Positions 53,953-63,213 are shown, numbered from the stretch's first letter. The stretch: 64,000 nt of DNA from Salinisphaera sp002433465 (GCF_040361435.1 NZ_APNL01000018.1:1-64000), one strand, 5' to 3'. Notes: generated by a model not told the origin, from the letters alone. Numbers and translations are program-made.

Positions 53953-55383
53953 TTAGTAGTCCTGCTTCAAGCGCCCGAAGTAGAGCAGCCCGGAGCCGAT
54001 GCCCAGGACCACGAGTGCGAGCATCACGGCAAAGAACGGCCAGGGGCCGAAGTTGTAGATGATGGGCAGGGACAGGCCGGTCACGAGGCCGCCGCCAAAG
54101 AAGGGCTCGAACACCATCTGCTTGTAGCCGAAGGCCTCGTAGGCCGGGGTCTTGTTGTCCGGATCGGCGATCTTCATGAGGATCAGGCCGGTGGCGGTCA
54201 CACCCATGGACTGGCCGATATCGCCGATGCCGCGCTCGAACCAGTACTTCGGGATGACCCGCGGTGCGAGCCACAGGAACATGCCCACGTTCCAGGCGAT
54301 GCCGGCCATACCGAGCATCAGGAAAGCCGCCCAGTGATCGGCGATCACCGTCAGCGACAGACTGGCGATGGCGGCGGCGATGAGCAGATCCAGCGCGAAG
54401 CCCTGGATGCGCTCCATCAGGCCGCGATCGAGCAGGTTGTGTTTGTCGAAGCGCGTGAGAATCTGTTGTACGACCAGACCGCCGATCATGGCCAGCGGGA
54501 ACAGCGGCACGGCACTGAGCAGTTCGATGCCGTTCTCGCCTGCGCCCCAGGTCACGCTCTCGACCCAGCTCATGGCTTCGAGAATGCCCAGGCCCACGAG
54601 AATGGCCATGGCGATGAAGCTGAAATGCAGGGTCAACGGTTCGATCGACTCCGAGCGTACCGTCATGTTACCGGCCGATAACGGGCGATCGTCGTGGGGA
54701 ACCAGACCCCGGCGCTGATCGTGCGGGATGCTGGCGACGCTCTTGTCGAGCACGGCACTCTTGCCGGTACGCACGCCCCAGTTGATCAGGATGATGCCGA
54801 ACACGATGCCCGACACCACGCCGACCGTGGCCATGCCCACCGCCAGATCGGCGCCGTCGGCAAAGCCGAGTTCGGCAAACGTGCCCTGCAGGCCGGCCGC
54901 GGTGCCGTGGCCGCCTTCGAAGCCGATTTCGATCAGTGCACCGGCCATGATCGGCACGCCGAAAAACGGTGCCAGAACGAGGGCAGCGATAAGAATACCG
55001 ATGACGTACTGACCGGCGCCCAGGGTGATGCCGAAGGCCAGCTGCGGCCCGGCCAGGCTCCAGACGCGATTGAAGTTGGGCAGCGGCACGCCGAGCAGCA
55101 ACGTGGCGAACACCACGTTGATCAGCAATCCGGGCAGGTCACTCCATATCGAAAGCATGGATTCGGGAATTGCCCCCTGCGCGAGCGCTGCTTCCTCACC
55201 GCCCACCGCACGCGCGATGGCGCCGAGTACGCCGGGGCCCAGAATCAGCCCGATGGCGCCGGCCAGAATCGAGGCCGGTAGAAACAGTTTCTGGGCCGGC
55301 GCCCAGTGCATGCGCACCCATTTGCCGGCGTAGAGCAATATCGCCAGCATGAGCAAGGAAAAACCAATCTGATCGGCCGTCAT
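53953..55383 (-). CDS. Sodium:glutamate symporter family protein (GltS-like)
   Basis: 476-aa membrane protein of the ESS/GltS family with ten or more helices. Marks include F-L-P-A-S-I-L-A-G-A-I-G-L, G-F-E-G-G-H-G-T-A-A-G and the second-half I-G-D-I-G-Q-S-M-G-V-T-A-T-G-L. Longer than E. coli GltS (about 400 aa), with an extra cytoplasmic loop around residues 225-260. ATG 55383 has GGGGG upstream; the frame to 55482 has no homology. Likely uptake of glutamate or a related acid with sodium. Confidence 0.87.
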   Translation of the reverse strand: MTADQIGFSLLMLAILLYAGKWVRMHWAPAQKLFLPASILAGAIGLILGPGVLGAIARAVGGEEAALAQGAIPESMLSIWSDLPGLLINVVFATLLLGVPLPNFNRVWSLAGPQLAFGITLGAGQYVIGILIAALVLAPFFGVPIMAGALIEIGFEGGHGTAAGLQGTFAELGFADGADLAVGMATVGVVSGIVFGIILINWGVRTGKSAVLDKSVASIPHDQRRGLVPHDDRPLSAGNMTVRSESIEPLTLHFSFIAMAILVGLGILEAMSWVESVTWGAGENGIELLSAVPLFPLAMIGGLVVQQILTRFDKHNLLDRGLMERIQGFALDLLIAAAIASLSLTVIADHWAAFLMLGMAGIAWNVGMFLWLAPRVIPKYWFERGIGDIGQSMGVTATGLILMKIADPDNKTPAYEAFGYKQMVFEPFFGGGLVTGLSLPIIYNFGPWPFFAVMLALVVLGIGSGLLYFGRLKQDY

Positions 55384-55627
55384 GAAGCCCCCTGTTTTAT
55401 CGGTGTGCTTGTTGTTGTCGTGATGTCGTTGGAATCCGGCCCGCCAACGGCTCGGCCCGCGAACCGTTGCCGGCGCGGGCACCCCTGGCTGTCAGCGTAG
55501 TCTGTTCCATGGCACAGGCAAACGCAGCTTTCGTGCCGATGCGCCCGGTTTGTGGTCAATCCCCAAGCGGTCGAGTTTGAACGAATATAACCCGCTAAAG
55601 ATAAAAGAAATTTTATTTCATTAGTCT
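55384..55627. other. Intergenic region with A/T-rich inverted repeat
   Basis: Upstream region of the GltS-type gene; no gene is seen. At 55596-55630 an A/T-rich nested inverted repeat (TAAAGA...TCTTTA around GAAAT...ATTTC) stands out from the GC-rich surroundings; it could be a promoter or the end of the small broken gene on the minus strand. The other half of this long gap, 55808-55965, shows no feature. Confidence 0.35.
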
Positions 55628-55804
55628 TTAGTCGACGTCGATCGCGGCGGCCAGTTCTTCTTTCGTCATGCGGCTGCGGCCTTTGATATCGAGCTGCTGA
55701 GCGCGATCGTAGAGCTCGTCGCGCGTCATCTCGGTGCCTGCCAGGGCGCAGTCGCCCGGTTTATTCGCTTTCTTATTCGATTTCTGCGGTTTGTTCTTGG
55801 ACGA
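55628..55804 (-). pseudogene. Remnant of a small Rho-N/SAP-like protein gene
   Basis: On the minus strand a frame is open for 58 codons before TAA at 55628-55630. Its last part, M-T-R-D-E-L-Y-D-R-A-Q-Q-L-D-I-K-G-R-S-R-M-T-K-E-E-L, is a clear SAP/Rho N-terminal-like motif as in many small stress or plasmid-stabilisation proteins. Ahead of it is a Lys/Asn-rich linker, but a stop (TAG, 55805-55807) lies before any good start codon. ATG 55729 would give just 33 residues. I read it as an N-terminally truncated gene, or one with a very short real product. Confidence 0.5.
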
Positions 55805-55965
55805 CTATGATTGAAAGTGGACCGCTACGCAGTCCGCAAATAACCCGAGATGACGTGAGTGCCTGACGCACCGATTGCCTGCCCGGGTGTGGATATCGCC
55901 ACGAGAACGGATCGCTCGGTTGAAACCGCGGTCGGTTTCCGGACGTGAGCGAACGTGCCGATCGA

Positions 55966-56397
55966 TTAAAGACGCAGGCCGACAGCCAGCCGATTGAAGG
56001 CGTTCATGAGTGCGACCGAAATCGTCAGATCCGAGATTTCGGCATCGCTGAAGTACGATTTGAGTGCTTCGTAATCGACATCCGGAGCAGCCGTTGCCTC
56101 GACATGGGTCAGCGATTCCGCCCAGGCAAGCGCGGCGCGTTCTGTATGGTCAAAACGCGGGCTGACGCGCCACCCGGCCACGCTGTCGATCTTGGCGTTT
56201 TCGACGCCGCGCCTGCGCAGTGCCTGAGAATGCATCTGGGTACAGTAGGAACAGCCGTTGATCTGCGACACGCGCAGGTGGGTCAATTCGATCAAGCATG
56301 GGTCGAGCGGGCCGTCCGCCAGGGCTTTTTTGGTCTGCAAAAGCCCCTGGTAGGCAGCAGCGGACAGTTCGTTATACGGCAGGCGAAGTGCGTTCAT
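55966..56397 (-). CDS. Carboxymuconolactone decarboxylase family (AhpD-like)
   Basis: 143-aa AhpD-like protein. The redox motif C-S-Y-C-T-Q-M-H (Cys49, Cys52, His56) suits alkylhydroperoxidase-type activity or thiol-based reduction, and E-R-A-A-L-A-W-A-E follows as usual. Third gene of a minus-strand operon GNAT-azoreductase-AhpD-like, 57 bp after the azoreductase stop. The divergent MocR regulator gene is a good candidate to control the set. Confidence 0.9.
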   Translation of the reverse strand: MNALRLPYNELSAAAYQGLLQTKKALADGPLDPCLIELTHLRVSQINGCSYCTQMHSQALRRRGVENAKIDSVAGWRVSPRFDHTERAALAWAESLTHVEATAAPDVDYEALKSYFSDAEISDLTISVALMNAFNRLAVGLRL

Positions 56398-56454
56398 GAC
56401 GATCTCGTGGTGTTGGATGGGCGGTTGGCGAGGGTGGTGCAGGCCGGCGAAGGG

Positions 56455-57066
56455 TCAGGCGGGCTGATCCAGCAAACCGGCGCTGCGCAGCTGATCACGC
56501 ACGGCGTCGAGCGTTGTGGCAATCGTTGCCGCGTCGCACGTCAGCCCTTGCAGGTAATGGAAGGTGACATCGCGAATCCCGATGGTGGCCAGCACCTGCT
56601 GCACGTAGGGCGAAAGGAAATCGGGCTGGGCGTGTGTGCCGCGGTGAAAGCCGCCGGAGCTGACCAGCACGGTGGTCGGGCGATCGGCCAGTAAACCCGC
56701 TTTGCCTTGTGCAGTCGGCGCGAAGCTGCGGTGAATACGCACCACGTAATCGATCCAGAGCTTGAACGCGGCCGGCACGGCGAAGTTGTGCATGGGCAGG
56801 GCGATCAGGGTGCGATCGCTGCGCTCGAGTTCGCCGATCAAATGCTCGGACAGGGTAAATCGGGCGTCATTTGTCGCTGCATTACCCGTCAGCGCGGCGG
56901 CATATCCGGCGTCGAGCGGTGGTAATGCCGGGCAGGTCAGATCGCGTTCGAGGACGGCTGCCTGCGCATCATGACGCGAGATGTGCCGGAGTATCTCCTG
57001 TGCGAGCCGGTAGCCGTGTGCTTGCCCACGATGCGGGCTGCAATGAACGAATAGCGTGCACGTCAT
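56455..57066 (-). CDS. FMN-dependent NADH-azoreductase/quinone reductase family
   Basis: 203-aa flavodoxin-fold reductase. N-terminal L-F-V-H-C-S-P-H-R-G-Q-A-H binds the FMN phosphate; P-M-H-N-F-A-V-P-A-A-F-K-L-W-I-D-Y-V and S-S-G-G-F are the usual AzoR segments. It reduces quinones or azo compounds using NAD(P)H. It overlaps the GNAT gene by 4 bp. Context with an AhpD-like protein suggests a detoxification or redox-stress role. Confidence 0.9.
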   Translation of the reverse strand: MTCTLFVHCSPHRGQAHGYRLAQEILRHISRHDAQAAVLERDLTCPALPPLDAGYAAALTGNAATNDARFTLSEHLIGELERSDRTLIALPMHNFAVPAAFKLWIDYVVRIHRSFAPTAQGKAGLLADRPTTVLVSSGGFHRGTHAQPDFLSPYVQQVLATIGIRDVTFHYLQGLTCDAATIATTLDAVRDQLRSAGLLDQPA

Positions 57067-57512
57067 GTCGCGTCACCGGCGTCGAGATCTTCGTAGAAGC
57101 CGATGCTTCGGGTCAGCATCCCCTGGCGGAAATAAAAGCGCTGCGCGCGTGCCATGCCGAGCCCGGTATCGAGCACCAGTTGCCGGCAGTCGCGGGCACG
57201 CGCCTCATTACGAACAAAGTCGAGCAGCTGTGCGCCTACGGCGCCACCTCGGTAGTCCGACCGCACGACAAGATCGTCGACGAACAGAAAACGCCCGTTC
57301 ATCAGGTTTTCCTGTATGCGATAACCGATCAGGCCGATCGCCGTGTCGGCATATCCGGCCGCCACCAACCGATAGCCGTCGTGTATCTGGCGTTGCACCT
57401 GGGCCGCGAATGTCGCGGCGTCGGCTAAATGCGGGCGTAGCTCGCGCATCACGGCAAAGCAGTGCCGGCAGTCCTGTTCGTTCGTCACCGCCTTGAAATG
57501 CAATGGCGTCAT
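57063..57512 (-). CDS. GNAT family N-acetyltransferase
   Basis: 149-aa acetyltransferase. The acetyl-CoA loop is in V-V-R-S-D-Y-R-G-G-A-V-G-A-Q-L-L, followed by C-R-Q-L-V-L-D-T-G and A-Q-R-F-Y-F-R-Q-G. Acceptor unknown. ATG 57512 begins just 90 bp from the MocR start; the frame running back to 57944 lies antisense to it. First gene of the operon. Confidence 0.88.
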   Translation of the reverse strand: MTPLHFKAVTNEQDCRHCFAVMRELRPHLADAATFAAQVQRQIHDGYRLVAAGYADTAIGLIGYRIQENLMNGRFLFVDDLVVRSDYRGGAVGAQLLDFVRNEARARDCRQLVLDTGLGMARAQRFYFRQGMLTRSIGFYEDLDAGDAT

Positions 57513-57602
57513 CGGTTGTCTCCAGTCATGAGGCCGTGACTTTAGGCTCGACATGACCCATGCGACAGAGCCAAGATTGGGTAGGTTGACCGGGACATCT
57601 GC

Positions 57603-59018
57603 ATGCACCGCCTGGAACTGAGCCCGGATCGTTTTTCGACGACACCGCTTCACCGACAGCTCTACCACCGCGTTCGAGATGCGATCGCCGGCGGCCGTCT
57701 GAAGCCGGGGGATCGCGTGCCGTCGATACGCAGTCTGGCCAGTGAGCTCAACCTGTCTCGCGGCACGGTGGAGCTGGCGTATCAGACGCTGGCCAGCGAA
57801 GGCTATCTGCTGTCGCGCGGTGCGGCGGGCACCGTGGTTTCGCCGCAGATCATTCCCGCTCGGGTCGCGCGTGCCACGGCGTCGCGCCCGGGCGCCGACG
57901 TTGCGATAGCTGAGCCGACGCCTACGGGCCCACAACCCTTTCAACTGGGTCTGCCAGCGCTCGACGCGGTACCCACCCGGCTATGGCAACGGTTGATGAC
58001 GCGTCGTCTACGCGCGATGGATGTCGCCGCGCTCGACTATCCCGATCGGCAGGGCAAGTCCGAGCTACGCAATGCGCTGGCCGCGTATCTCGGCGTATCG
58101 CGCGGCATCGCCTGTGACCCCGATCAGATCATTATCACCGCCGGCTACTGCGAGGCTCTAACCCTCATCTGCCGAACGTTGTTGCAAACCGGCGATCGCG
58201 GCTGGTTCGAGGAGCCAGGTTATTTTCAGGCCCGCGCTACGCTGCAAGCAGCCGGCATTTCTCTGACGCCGCTCGAAGTGGATGCGCAGGGCCTGAATGT
58301 GGAGAGCGCCCGGCGGCAGGCAGGCTATGCCCGTGTCGCGGTCGTCACCCCCACCCACCAAAGCCCGACCGGCGTATCGCTATCCCTGCCGCGTCGACTG
58401 GCGCTGCTCGAATGGGCGCGCGAGAACAAGGCCTGGATCATCGAGGACGACTACGACAGCGAATATCGCTATCACGGCCGTCCGCTACCGGCATTGAAAA
58501 GCCTCGATCACGACGGTCGCGTGCTCTATGCCGGTACGTTCAGCAAAGTGCTGTTCCCCGGTATCCGACTGGCCTATCTGGTGGTGCCGCGAGCCGAGAT
58601 CGTGTGCTTTCAAGCCGTGCTGCAACGATACGGCCACGGCTGCCCAGAGCTGTCACAGGCCGCCCTGGCCGATTTCATCGAGCAAGGCCATTTCGCGCGC
58701 CATCTCAAGCGTATGCGCGCCCTCTACGCCCAGCGCCGCGAGTACCTGCAAAAAGCGTTGGCGGCCCGGTTCGGCGATCGCCTGCGTATCGATTCACAGG
58801 CGGGTGGAATGCACCTGCTCGCACGGCTCGACGGCGAAGATAGCGACGTCGAACTGGCCGAGCGCGCCCAGCGCCAAGGTCTGAACATCCAAGCGCTGTC
58901 GACATGGTGCGCAGGCCCCACAGCCCAGAGCGGCTTACTGCTCGGCTTTACCAATATCGTGTCGGCAAATGAAGCGGGCCGTCTTGTTGACTCTCTCAAG
59001 CAGGCGTTCGACGGCTGA
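57603..59018 (+). CDS. MocR-family regulator (GntR HTH fused to aminotransferase)
   Basis: 471-aa PLP-linked transcription factor. GntR-type helix-turn-helix at about residues 10-75 (G-D-R-V-P-S-I-R-S-L-A-S-E-L-N-L-S-R-G-T-V), linker to about 110, then a class I aminotransferase-like domain with I-E-D-D-Y-D-S-E-Y-R-Y and the PLP-lysine in G-T-F-S-K-V-L-F-P-G. Divergent from the GNAT-azoreductase-AhpD operon; the 90-bp spacer has an ACCCA...TGGGT and a GGCTC...GAGCC inverted pair that could be its sites. No pyridoxal-synthesis genes are near, so it is not simply PdxR. Confidence 0.92.
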   Translation: MHRLELSPDRFSTTPLHRQLYHRVRDAIAGGRLKPGDRVPSIRSLASELNLSRGTVELAYQTLASEGYLLSRGAAGTVVSPQIIPARVARATASRPGADVAIAEPTPTGPQPFQLGLPALDAVPTRLWQRLMTRRLRAMDVAALDYPDRQGKSELRNALAAYLGVSRGIACDPDQIIITAGYCEALTLICRTLLQTGDRGWFEEPGYFQARATLQAAGISLTPLEVDAQGLNVESARRQAGYARVAVVTPTHQSPTGVSLSLPRRLALLEWARENKAWIIEDDYDSEYRYHGRPLPALKSLDHDGRVLYAGTFSKVLFPGIRLAYLVVPRAEIVCFQAVLQRYGHGCPELSQAALADFIEQGHFARHLKRMRALYAQRREYLQKALAARFGDRLRIDSQAGGMHLLARLDGEDSDVELAERAQRQGLNIQALSTWCAGPTAQSGLLLGFTNIVSANEAGRLVDSLKQAFDG

Positions 59019-59269
59019 CGCGACACGGCCGTTCCCGGAAGCGGAGTAGCCATCGGACCCGATGCCGTAGTGCAGCGGGTAATCACCGCAGCAATGGCGA
59101 TAACCTTAATCGATATACGGTGGCTGGAATCGTGCTCATTGCGATAGTCGCCGAGCCGAACCGCGCAAGGCTCGCACGACAACTCAACCGACGATGCAGG
59201 GGCAGGCGTCGCGGTCGAAAATTCTGGGTTCGACCATAGCAGGCCGGTGGCCGGCTGCCATGCGGCGGA

Positions 59270-59743
59270 CTACGCAGTATCGGCGATGGCGACAAAGCCG
59301 GCGTCGATCATCTCCGCCAGGGCGAACGGTTCGATCTCGATTTCCAGCCCGCGCCGGCCGCCGCTGATGAAGATGGTGTCGAATGCGATCGCGGATTCGT
59401 CGATGAAGCTGGCCAGCGGTTTCTTCTGGCCCAGCGGGCTGACACCACCGAGTACGTACCCCGTGGTCTTTTCGACTTTCGTGCGTTCGGCCATGAAGGC
59501 CTTTTTCGCGCTTGCCGCGGCGGCCAGGCTTTTCATATGCAGCCGGCCCGATACGGGCACGATGGCCACCACCAGTTCGTGGTTGTCGAGTTCGGCGACA
59601 AGCGTCTTGAACACCTGCTCGGGTACTACGCCGAGCTGTTCTGACGCGTCGATGCCGTAATCGCTATGCGCGGTGGTGTGCTCGTACTGATGCAGCTGGT
59701 AGTGGACGTTGTATGCGTCCAGAAGTTGAGTCGCAGGTGTCAT
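59270..59743 (-). CDS. ybaK: Cys-tRNA(Pro)/Cys-tRNA(Cys) deacylase, YbaK/EbsC type
   Basis: 157-aa editing protein that removes cysteine from mischarged tRNA(Pro). Family segments: V-F-K-T-L-V-A, K-K-A-F-M-A, T-G-Y-V-L-G-G-V-S-P-L-G with K-K, and S-G-G-R-R-G-L-E-I-E-I. Length is typical. Stands alone, divergent from the toxin-antitoxin pair. In the 250-bp gap to the MocR gene (59019-59269) I see no feature. Confidence 0.92.
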   Translation of the reverse strand: MTPATQLLDAYNVHYQLHQYEHTTAHSDYGIDASEQLGVVPEQVFKTLVAELDNHELVVAIVPVSGRLHMKSLAAAASAKKAFMAERTKVEKTTGYVLGGVSPLGQKKPLASFIDESAIAFDTIFISGGRRGLEIEIEPFALAEMIDAGFVAIADTA

Positions 59744-59798
59744 GGGCTCGACGCGGGTCCGGTATTCTTTTCGAACGGTGCCCTAGTATTCTAAGCTC

Positions 59799-60110
59799 AT
59801 GAATATCGTCGATAGACATGCAGACGATTTGGCCCGCATCGCTCGCCGCCACGGCGTGAAGCGGTTGGAGCTTTTTGGCTCCGCTGCGCGTGGGGATTTT
59901 GATTCGCAGGCCAGCGATCTCGATTTTCTGGTCGAGTTCGGCCCGGAGCCGCCGGGGGGCGTGGCGCATGCGTATTTCGACCTTCTCGATGCGCTTACCG
60001 ATCTGTTCGGCCGGCGTATTGATCTGGTAAGCAGTCGCGCGATTCGCAATCCCTATTTGCTGGCGAGCATTAACGAAACCCGGCGTTCCGTGTATGACGC
60101 GCAGGCCTGA
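59799..60110 (+). CDS. mntA: MntA-type nucleotidyltransferase antitoxin
   Basis: 103-aa minimal nucleotidyltransferase. The motif G-S-A-A-R-G (Gly27-Ser28) followed by S-D-L-D-F (Asp40, Asp42) is the family's catalytic core. In HepT/MntA systems this protein adds AMP groups to a tyrosine of the HEPN toxin and so disarms it. Overlaps the hepT gene by 17 bp, as usual for a coupled pair. Confidence 0.9.
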   Translation: MNIVDRHADDLARIARRHGVKRLELFGSAARGDFDSQASDLDFLVEFGPEPPGGVAHAYFDLLDALTDLFGRRIDLVSSRAIRNPYLLASINETRRSVYDAQA

Positions 60111-60447
60111 GACGTACATCTACGACGCATTGCAGGCCGCCAACGCCATTGAGGCGTTCGTCGTCGGCCAGGGCTATGCGGATTATCAAGAAAGCGCGCT
60201 ATTGCGTTCTGCCGTAGAGCGGCAGTTCGAAATCATCGGCGAAGCGTTGAATCGGCTAAGACAGCTGGATGTCGAGCTGTTCGCGCGCGTTCGAGGCGGG
60301 CGTCAGGCCATTGGCCTGCGCAACATTCTGATACACGGGTATGCGAGTGTGGATGACGCGATCGTCTGGGCAACTCTCGAACAGGATTTGCCGCTGATGC
60401 AGGTAGACCTGGAAACGTTGATAGCCTCAAACCCGAGCGATCAATAA
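60094..60447 (+). CDS. hepT: HepT-like HEPN ribonuclease toxin
   Basis: 117-aa HEPN-domain protein. R-N-I-L-I-H-G-Y (Arg76, His81, Tyr83) is the R-x4-H-x-Y motif of HepT: Arg and His for RNA cleavage, Tyr as the site modified by MntA. Both active-site and target residues are intact, so the pair may be functional. No mobile element was seen nearby. Confidence 0.92.
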   Translation: MTRRPETYIYDALQAANAIEAFVVGQGYADYQESALLRSAVERQFEIIGEALNRLRQLDVELFARVRGGRQAIGLRNILIHGYASVDDAIVWATLEQDLPLMQVDLETLIASNPSDQ

Positions 60448-60506
60448 AGCACTCGTTTGAGATCTAGGCTGCTCGGGTAAACAGCGCGGCGTTGCAGCTG
60501 AGTTCC

Positions 60507-61565
60507 TCAACCCCCGATATACGACATCTCCACCTTGCCGTCGGCATCGCCGCGGCGGTTGGCGGTTTCTTCGCCGCGCTGTTCGGAATAGCGGTCGTCG
60601 CGGGCGGTCCAGATGCCGGCCAGCAGTGCGCGCAGTTCGTCGTCGCTCGCGCCCGAGCGCAGCGGGGTGCGCAGGTCGCGCCCGTGGACGCCGAACAGGC
60701 AGGTATAGAGTTCGCCGATGGCCGACAACCGTGCCCGGGTGCAGCCGCCGCAAAACGGCTGCGATACCGAGGCGATAATGCCGATCTCGCCGGCGCCGTC
60801 GTCGTAGACCCAGCGGTTGGCGGTTTCGCCGGACACGTTGGCGGGCAGGCGGCGGATGGCGTGGCGGGTTCGAATCGTTTCCACGATTTCGCGGGCGGTG
60901 ACGACTTCTTCCATGCGCCAGCCGTTGGAGGTGCCCACGTCCATGAATTCGATGAAGCGCAGCACCACGTCGGAATGGCGGAACTGCTCGACCATGGGCA
61001 GGATCTGGTCTTCGTTTACACCGCGCTGGATCACGCAGTTGACCTTGACCGGCGTCAGGCCGGCGGCCTGGGCGTTGTCGATGGCGGTGAGCACTTTCGA
61101 GGCCGGGTAGCCGACATCGTTGATGGCCTTGAACACGTCGTCGTCGATGGCGTCCAGACTGAGCGTGACCCGGTTCACGCCGGCGGCTTTGAGTTCGCGG
61201 GCGCGCTGTTCTGTGAGCAGCGAGCCGTTGGTGGTCAGGCAGATGTCGTCGATGCCGTCGATCGCCGCCAGCCGTGCAATCAGCACGTCGATATCTCGGC
61301 GCAGCAGCGGCTCGCCGCCGGTCAGGCGCAGCTTGGTCACGCCGAGGCTGGCTGCGATACGCGCGAGGCGCTCGATTTCTTCGAAATCCAGCAGTTCGCG
61401 ACGCGGCAGAAACAGATGTTCGCTGCCGAACAGCTCGCGCGGCATGCAGTAGGTGCAGCGAAAGTTGCAGCGATCGGTCAGCGAGATGCGCAGATCCTGA
61501 AGCGGGCGCGCGTACCGATCGGCAACGGCGGGCGCCGCGGCGTTTGCTTGGTGGGAGACAGTCAT
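60507..61565 (-). CDS. moaA: GTP 3',8-cyclase MoaA
   Basis: 352-aa radical SAM enzyme, first step of molybdopterin synthesis. Radical SAM cluster Cys33, Cys37, Cys40 (C-N-F-R-C-T-Y-C); second cluster in C-G-G-C-T-R and a later Cys in L-Y-T-C; the essential C-terminal Gly-Gly ends the chain. ATG 61565 is chosen; the frame to 61742 adds sequence without homology. It complements mobA, moeA and fdhD 30 kb away. Divergent from cydA. Confidence 0.94.
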   Translation of the reverse strand: MTVSHQANAAAPAVADRYARPLQDLRISLTDRCNFRCTYCMPRELFGSEHLFLPRRELLDFEEIERLARIAASLGVTKLRLTGGEPLLRRDIDVLIARLAAIDGIDDICLTTNGSLLTEQRARELKAAGVNRVTLSLDAIDDDVFKAINDVGYPASKVLTAIDNAQAAGLTPVKVNCVIQRGVNEDQILPMVEQFRHSDVVLRFIEFMDVGTSNGWRMEEVVTAREIVETIRTRHAIRRLPANVSGETANRWVYDDGAGEIGIIASVSQPFCGGCTRARLSAIGELYTCLFGVHGRDLRTPLRSGASDDELRALLAGIWTARDDRYSEQRGEETANRRGDADGKVEMSYIGG

Positions 61566-61821
61566 CACCCGAACATAATCAGGGTTACTCGTCGCCGTCT
61601 CAAGCGCTATGTGGCCAAAAGTTCGCCTGTGAATCGCCGGCAGGTCGGCGAATGCCTTCGCGTAGCGGCATTGCAGTGGCACCATATGCCGCGCAACGCG
61701 ACGAATTGTCACATCGCGTCGGGCTGCAACCAGGTGCATCATACTTTCGTATAGTCGGGCGCAGCCTGCGGTACGTGGGTACTGAGGCCCAACCGCCCTT
61801 CAGGCGTCGCAGGAGAGATCG

Positions 61822-63213
61822 ATGGCACTCGATGCAGAAATCCTGTCGCGGATCCAGTTCGCGTTCGTGGTTTCCTTCCACATTCTTTTCCCGGCTTTCA
61901 CCATTGGCCTGGCGAGCTGGCTGGCGATGTGCGAAGGCATGCACCTGTTCACCGGGCGCGACGTGTTTCGCCGGCTATATCAGTTCTGGGTGAAGATCTT
62001 TGCCGTGTCCTTTGGTATGGGCGTGGTATCCGGCATCGTGATGAGCTTCCAGTTCGGCACCAACTGGTCGGTGTTCGCCGAAGCCACCGCACCCGTGCTC
62101 GGGCCGCTGTTCTCCTATGAAGTGCTGACGGCCTTTTTCCTGGAGGCGACCTTTCTCGGCATCATGCTGTTCGGCTGGAACAAGGTTGGCCCGAAGCTGC
62201 ATTTCTTTGCCACGGCCATGGTGGCTATCGGCACCATGCTATCCGCCTTCTGGATTCTGTCGGCCAACTCCTGGATGCATACCCCCGCCGGCTACGAGCT
62301 GCGCGACGGCGTGTTCTATCCCGTCGACTGGTGGGCGATCGTGTTCAACCCGTCGTTCCCCTACCGCCTCGTGCACATGGTGCTGGCGGCGTATCTGACC
62401 ACCGCGTTCGTCATTCTGGGCGTAGGTGCCTGGTATCGCCTGAAAGGCACCGCCCACGAGGCATCCCGGGTGATGCTGGCCATGGGCGTGGCGTTCGTAT
62501 CCATCGTCACGCCGCTGCAGATCGTGGCCGGCGATTTCCACGGCCTGAACACCCTCGAGCATCAGCCGGCCAAGGTGGCCGCGCTCGAAGCGCACTGGGA
62601 GACGGAGAAGGGCGCGGCGCTGGCGCTGTTCGCCTGGCCGGACGCAGAGGCCGAAACCAATCATTACGAGATTTCGGTGCCGAACATGGCCAGCCTCATC
62701 CTCATGCACGACTGGGATGGCGAGCTCGTCGGCCTGAAGGATTTTCCGGCGAGCGAACGCCCGCCGGTGGCCCCCATCTTCTTTTCGTTCCGGCTGATGG
62801 TGGGCCTGGGCATTCTCATGCTCATCGCCGGGCTGACCGGGCTGTGGCTGGCGTTTCGCGGTCGCCTGTTCGATGCCCGCGGCTATCATCGCTATCTGGT
62901 GGCCATGGCGCCTTCGGGGTTTCTGGCCGTGCTGGCCGGCTGGTTCACCACCGAAATCGGGCGCCAGCCTTACACGGTGTATGGCCTGCTGCGCACGGCC
63001 GACTCGGTTTCGCCGGTGTCCGCGCCCAGCGTGGCCGCCACGCTGATTACCTTCGTGATCGTCTACGGCATCGTCTTCGGTGGCGGGATGTACTACATCC
63101 TGCGCGTGATCCGCACCGGGCCTGGCAAGGCGCCCGAACACCCCGTGCCCGATCCATATGCCACGCCGGCACGGCCGCTGTCGTACCCGGATGAACCGGT
63201 AGGAGAAGAATGA
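61822..63213 (+). CDS. cydA: Cytochrome bd-type quinol oxidase subunit I (CIO type)
   Basis: 463-aa membrane subunit of a bd oxidase that reduces oxygen with quinol electrons. Typical start R-I-Q-F-A-F-V-V-S-F-H (His20 likely heme ligand). The quinol loop is short, as in cyanide-insensitive oxidases rather than E. coli CydA with its long loop (about 520 aa). Later G-R-Q-P-Y-T-V-Y-G is the usual end of that loop. RBS AGGAGAG. Overlaps cydB by one base. Confidence 0.95.
   Translation: MALDAEILSRIQFAFVVSFHILFPAFTIGLASWLAMCEGMHLFTGRDVFRRLYQFWVKIFAVSFGMGVVSGIVMSFQFGTNWSVFAEATAPVLGPLFSYEVLTAFFLEATFLGIMLFGWNKVGPKLHFFATAMVAIGTMLSAFWILSANSWMHTPAGYELRDGVFYPVDWWAIVFNPSFPYRLVHMVLAAYLTTAFVILGVGAWYRLKGTAHEASRVMLAMGVAFVSIVTPLQIVAGDFHGLNTLEHQPAKVAALEAHWETEKGAALALFAWPDAEAETNHYEISVPNMASLILMHDWDGELVGLKDFPASERPPVAPIFFSFRLMVGLGILMLIAGLTGLWLAFRGRLFDARGYHRYLVAMAPSGFLAVLAGWFTTEIGRQPYTVYGLLRTADSVSPVSAPSVAATLITFVIVYGIVFGGGMYYILRVIRTGPGKAPEHPVPDPYATPARPLSYPDEPVGEE

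Noticed and set aside
59019..59269. Small frames between the MocR and YbaK genes
   Set aside because: No RBS, codon bias or recognisable motif; treated as non-coding.
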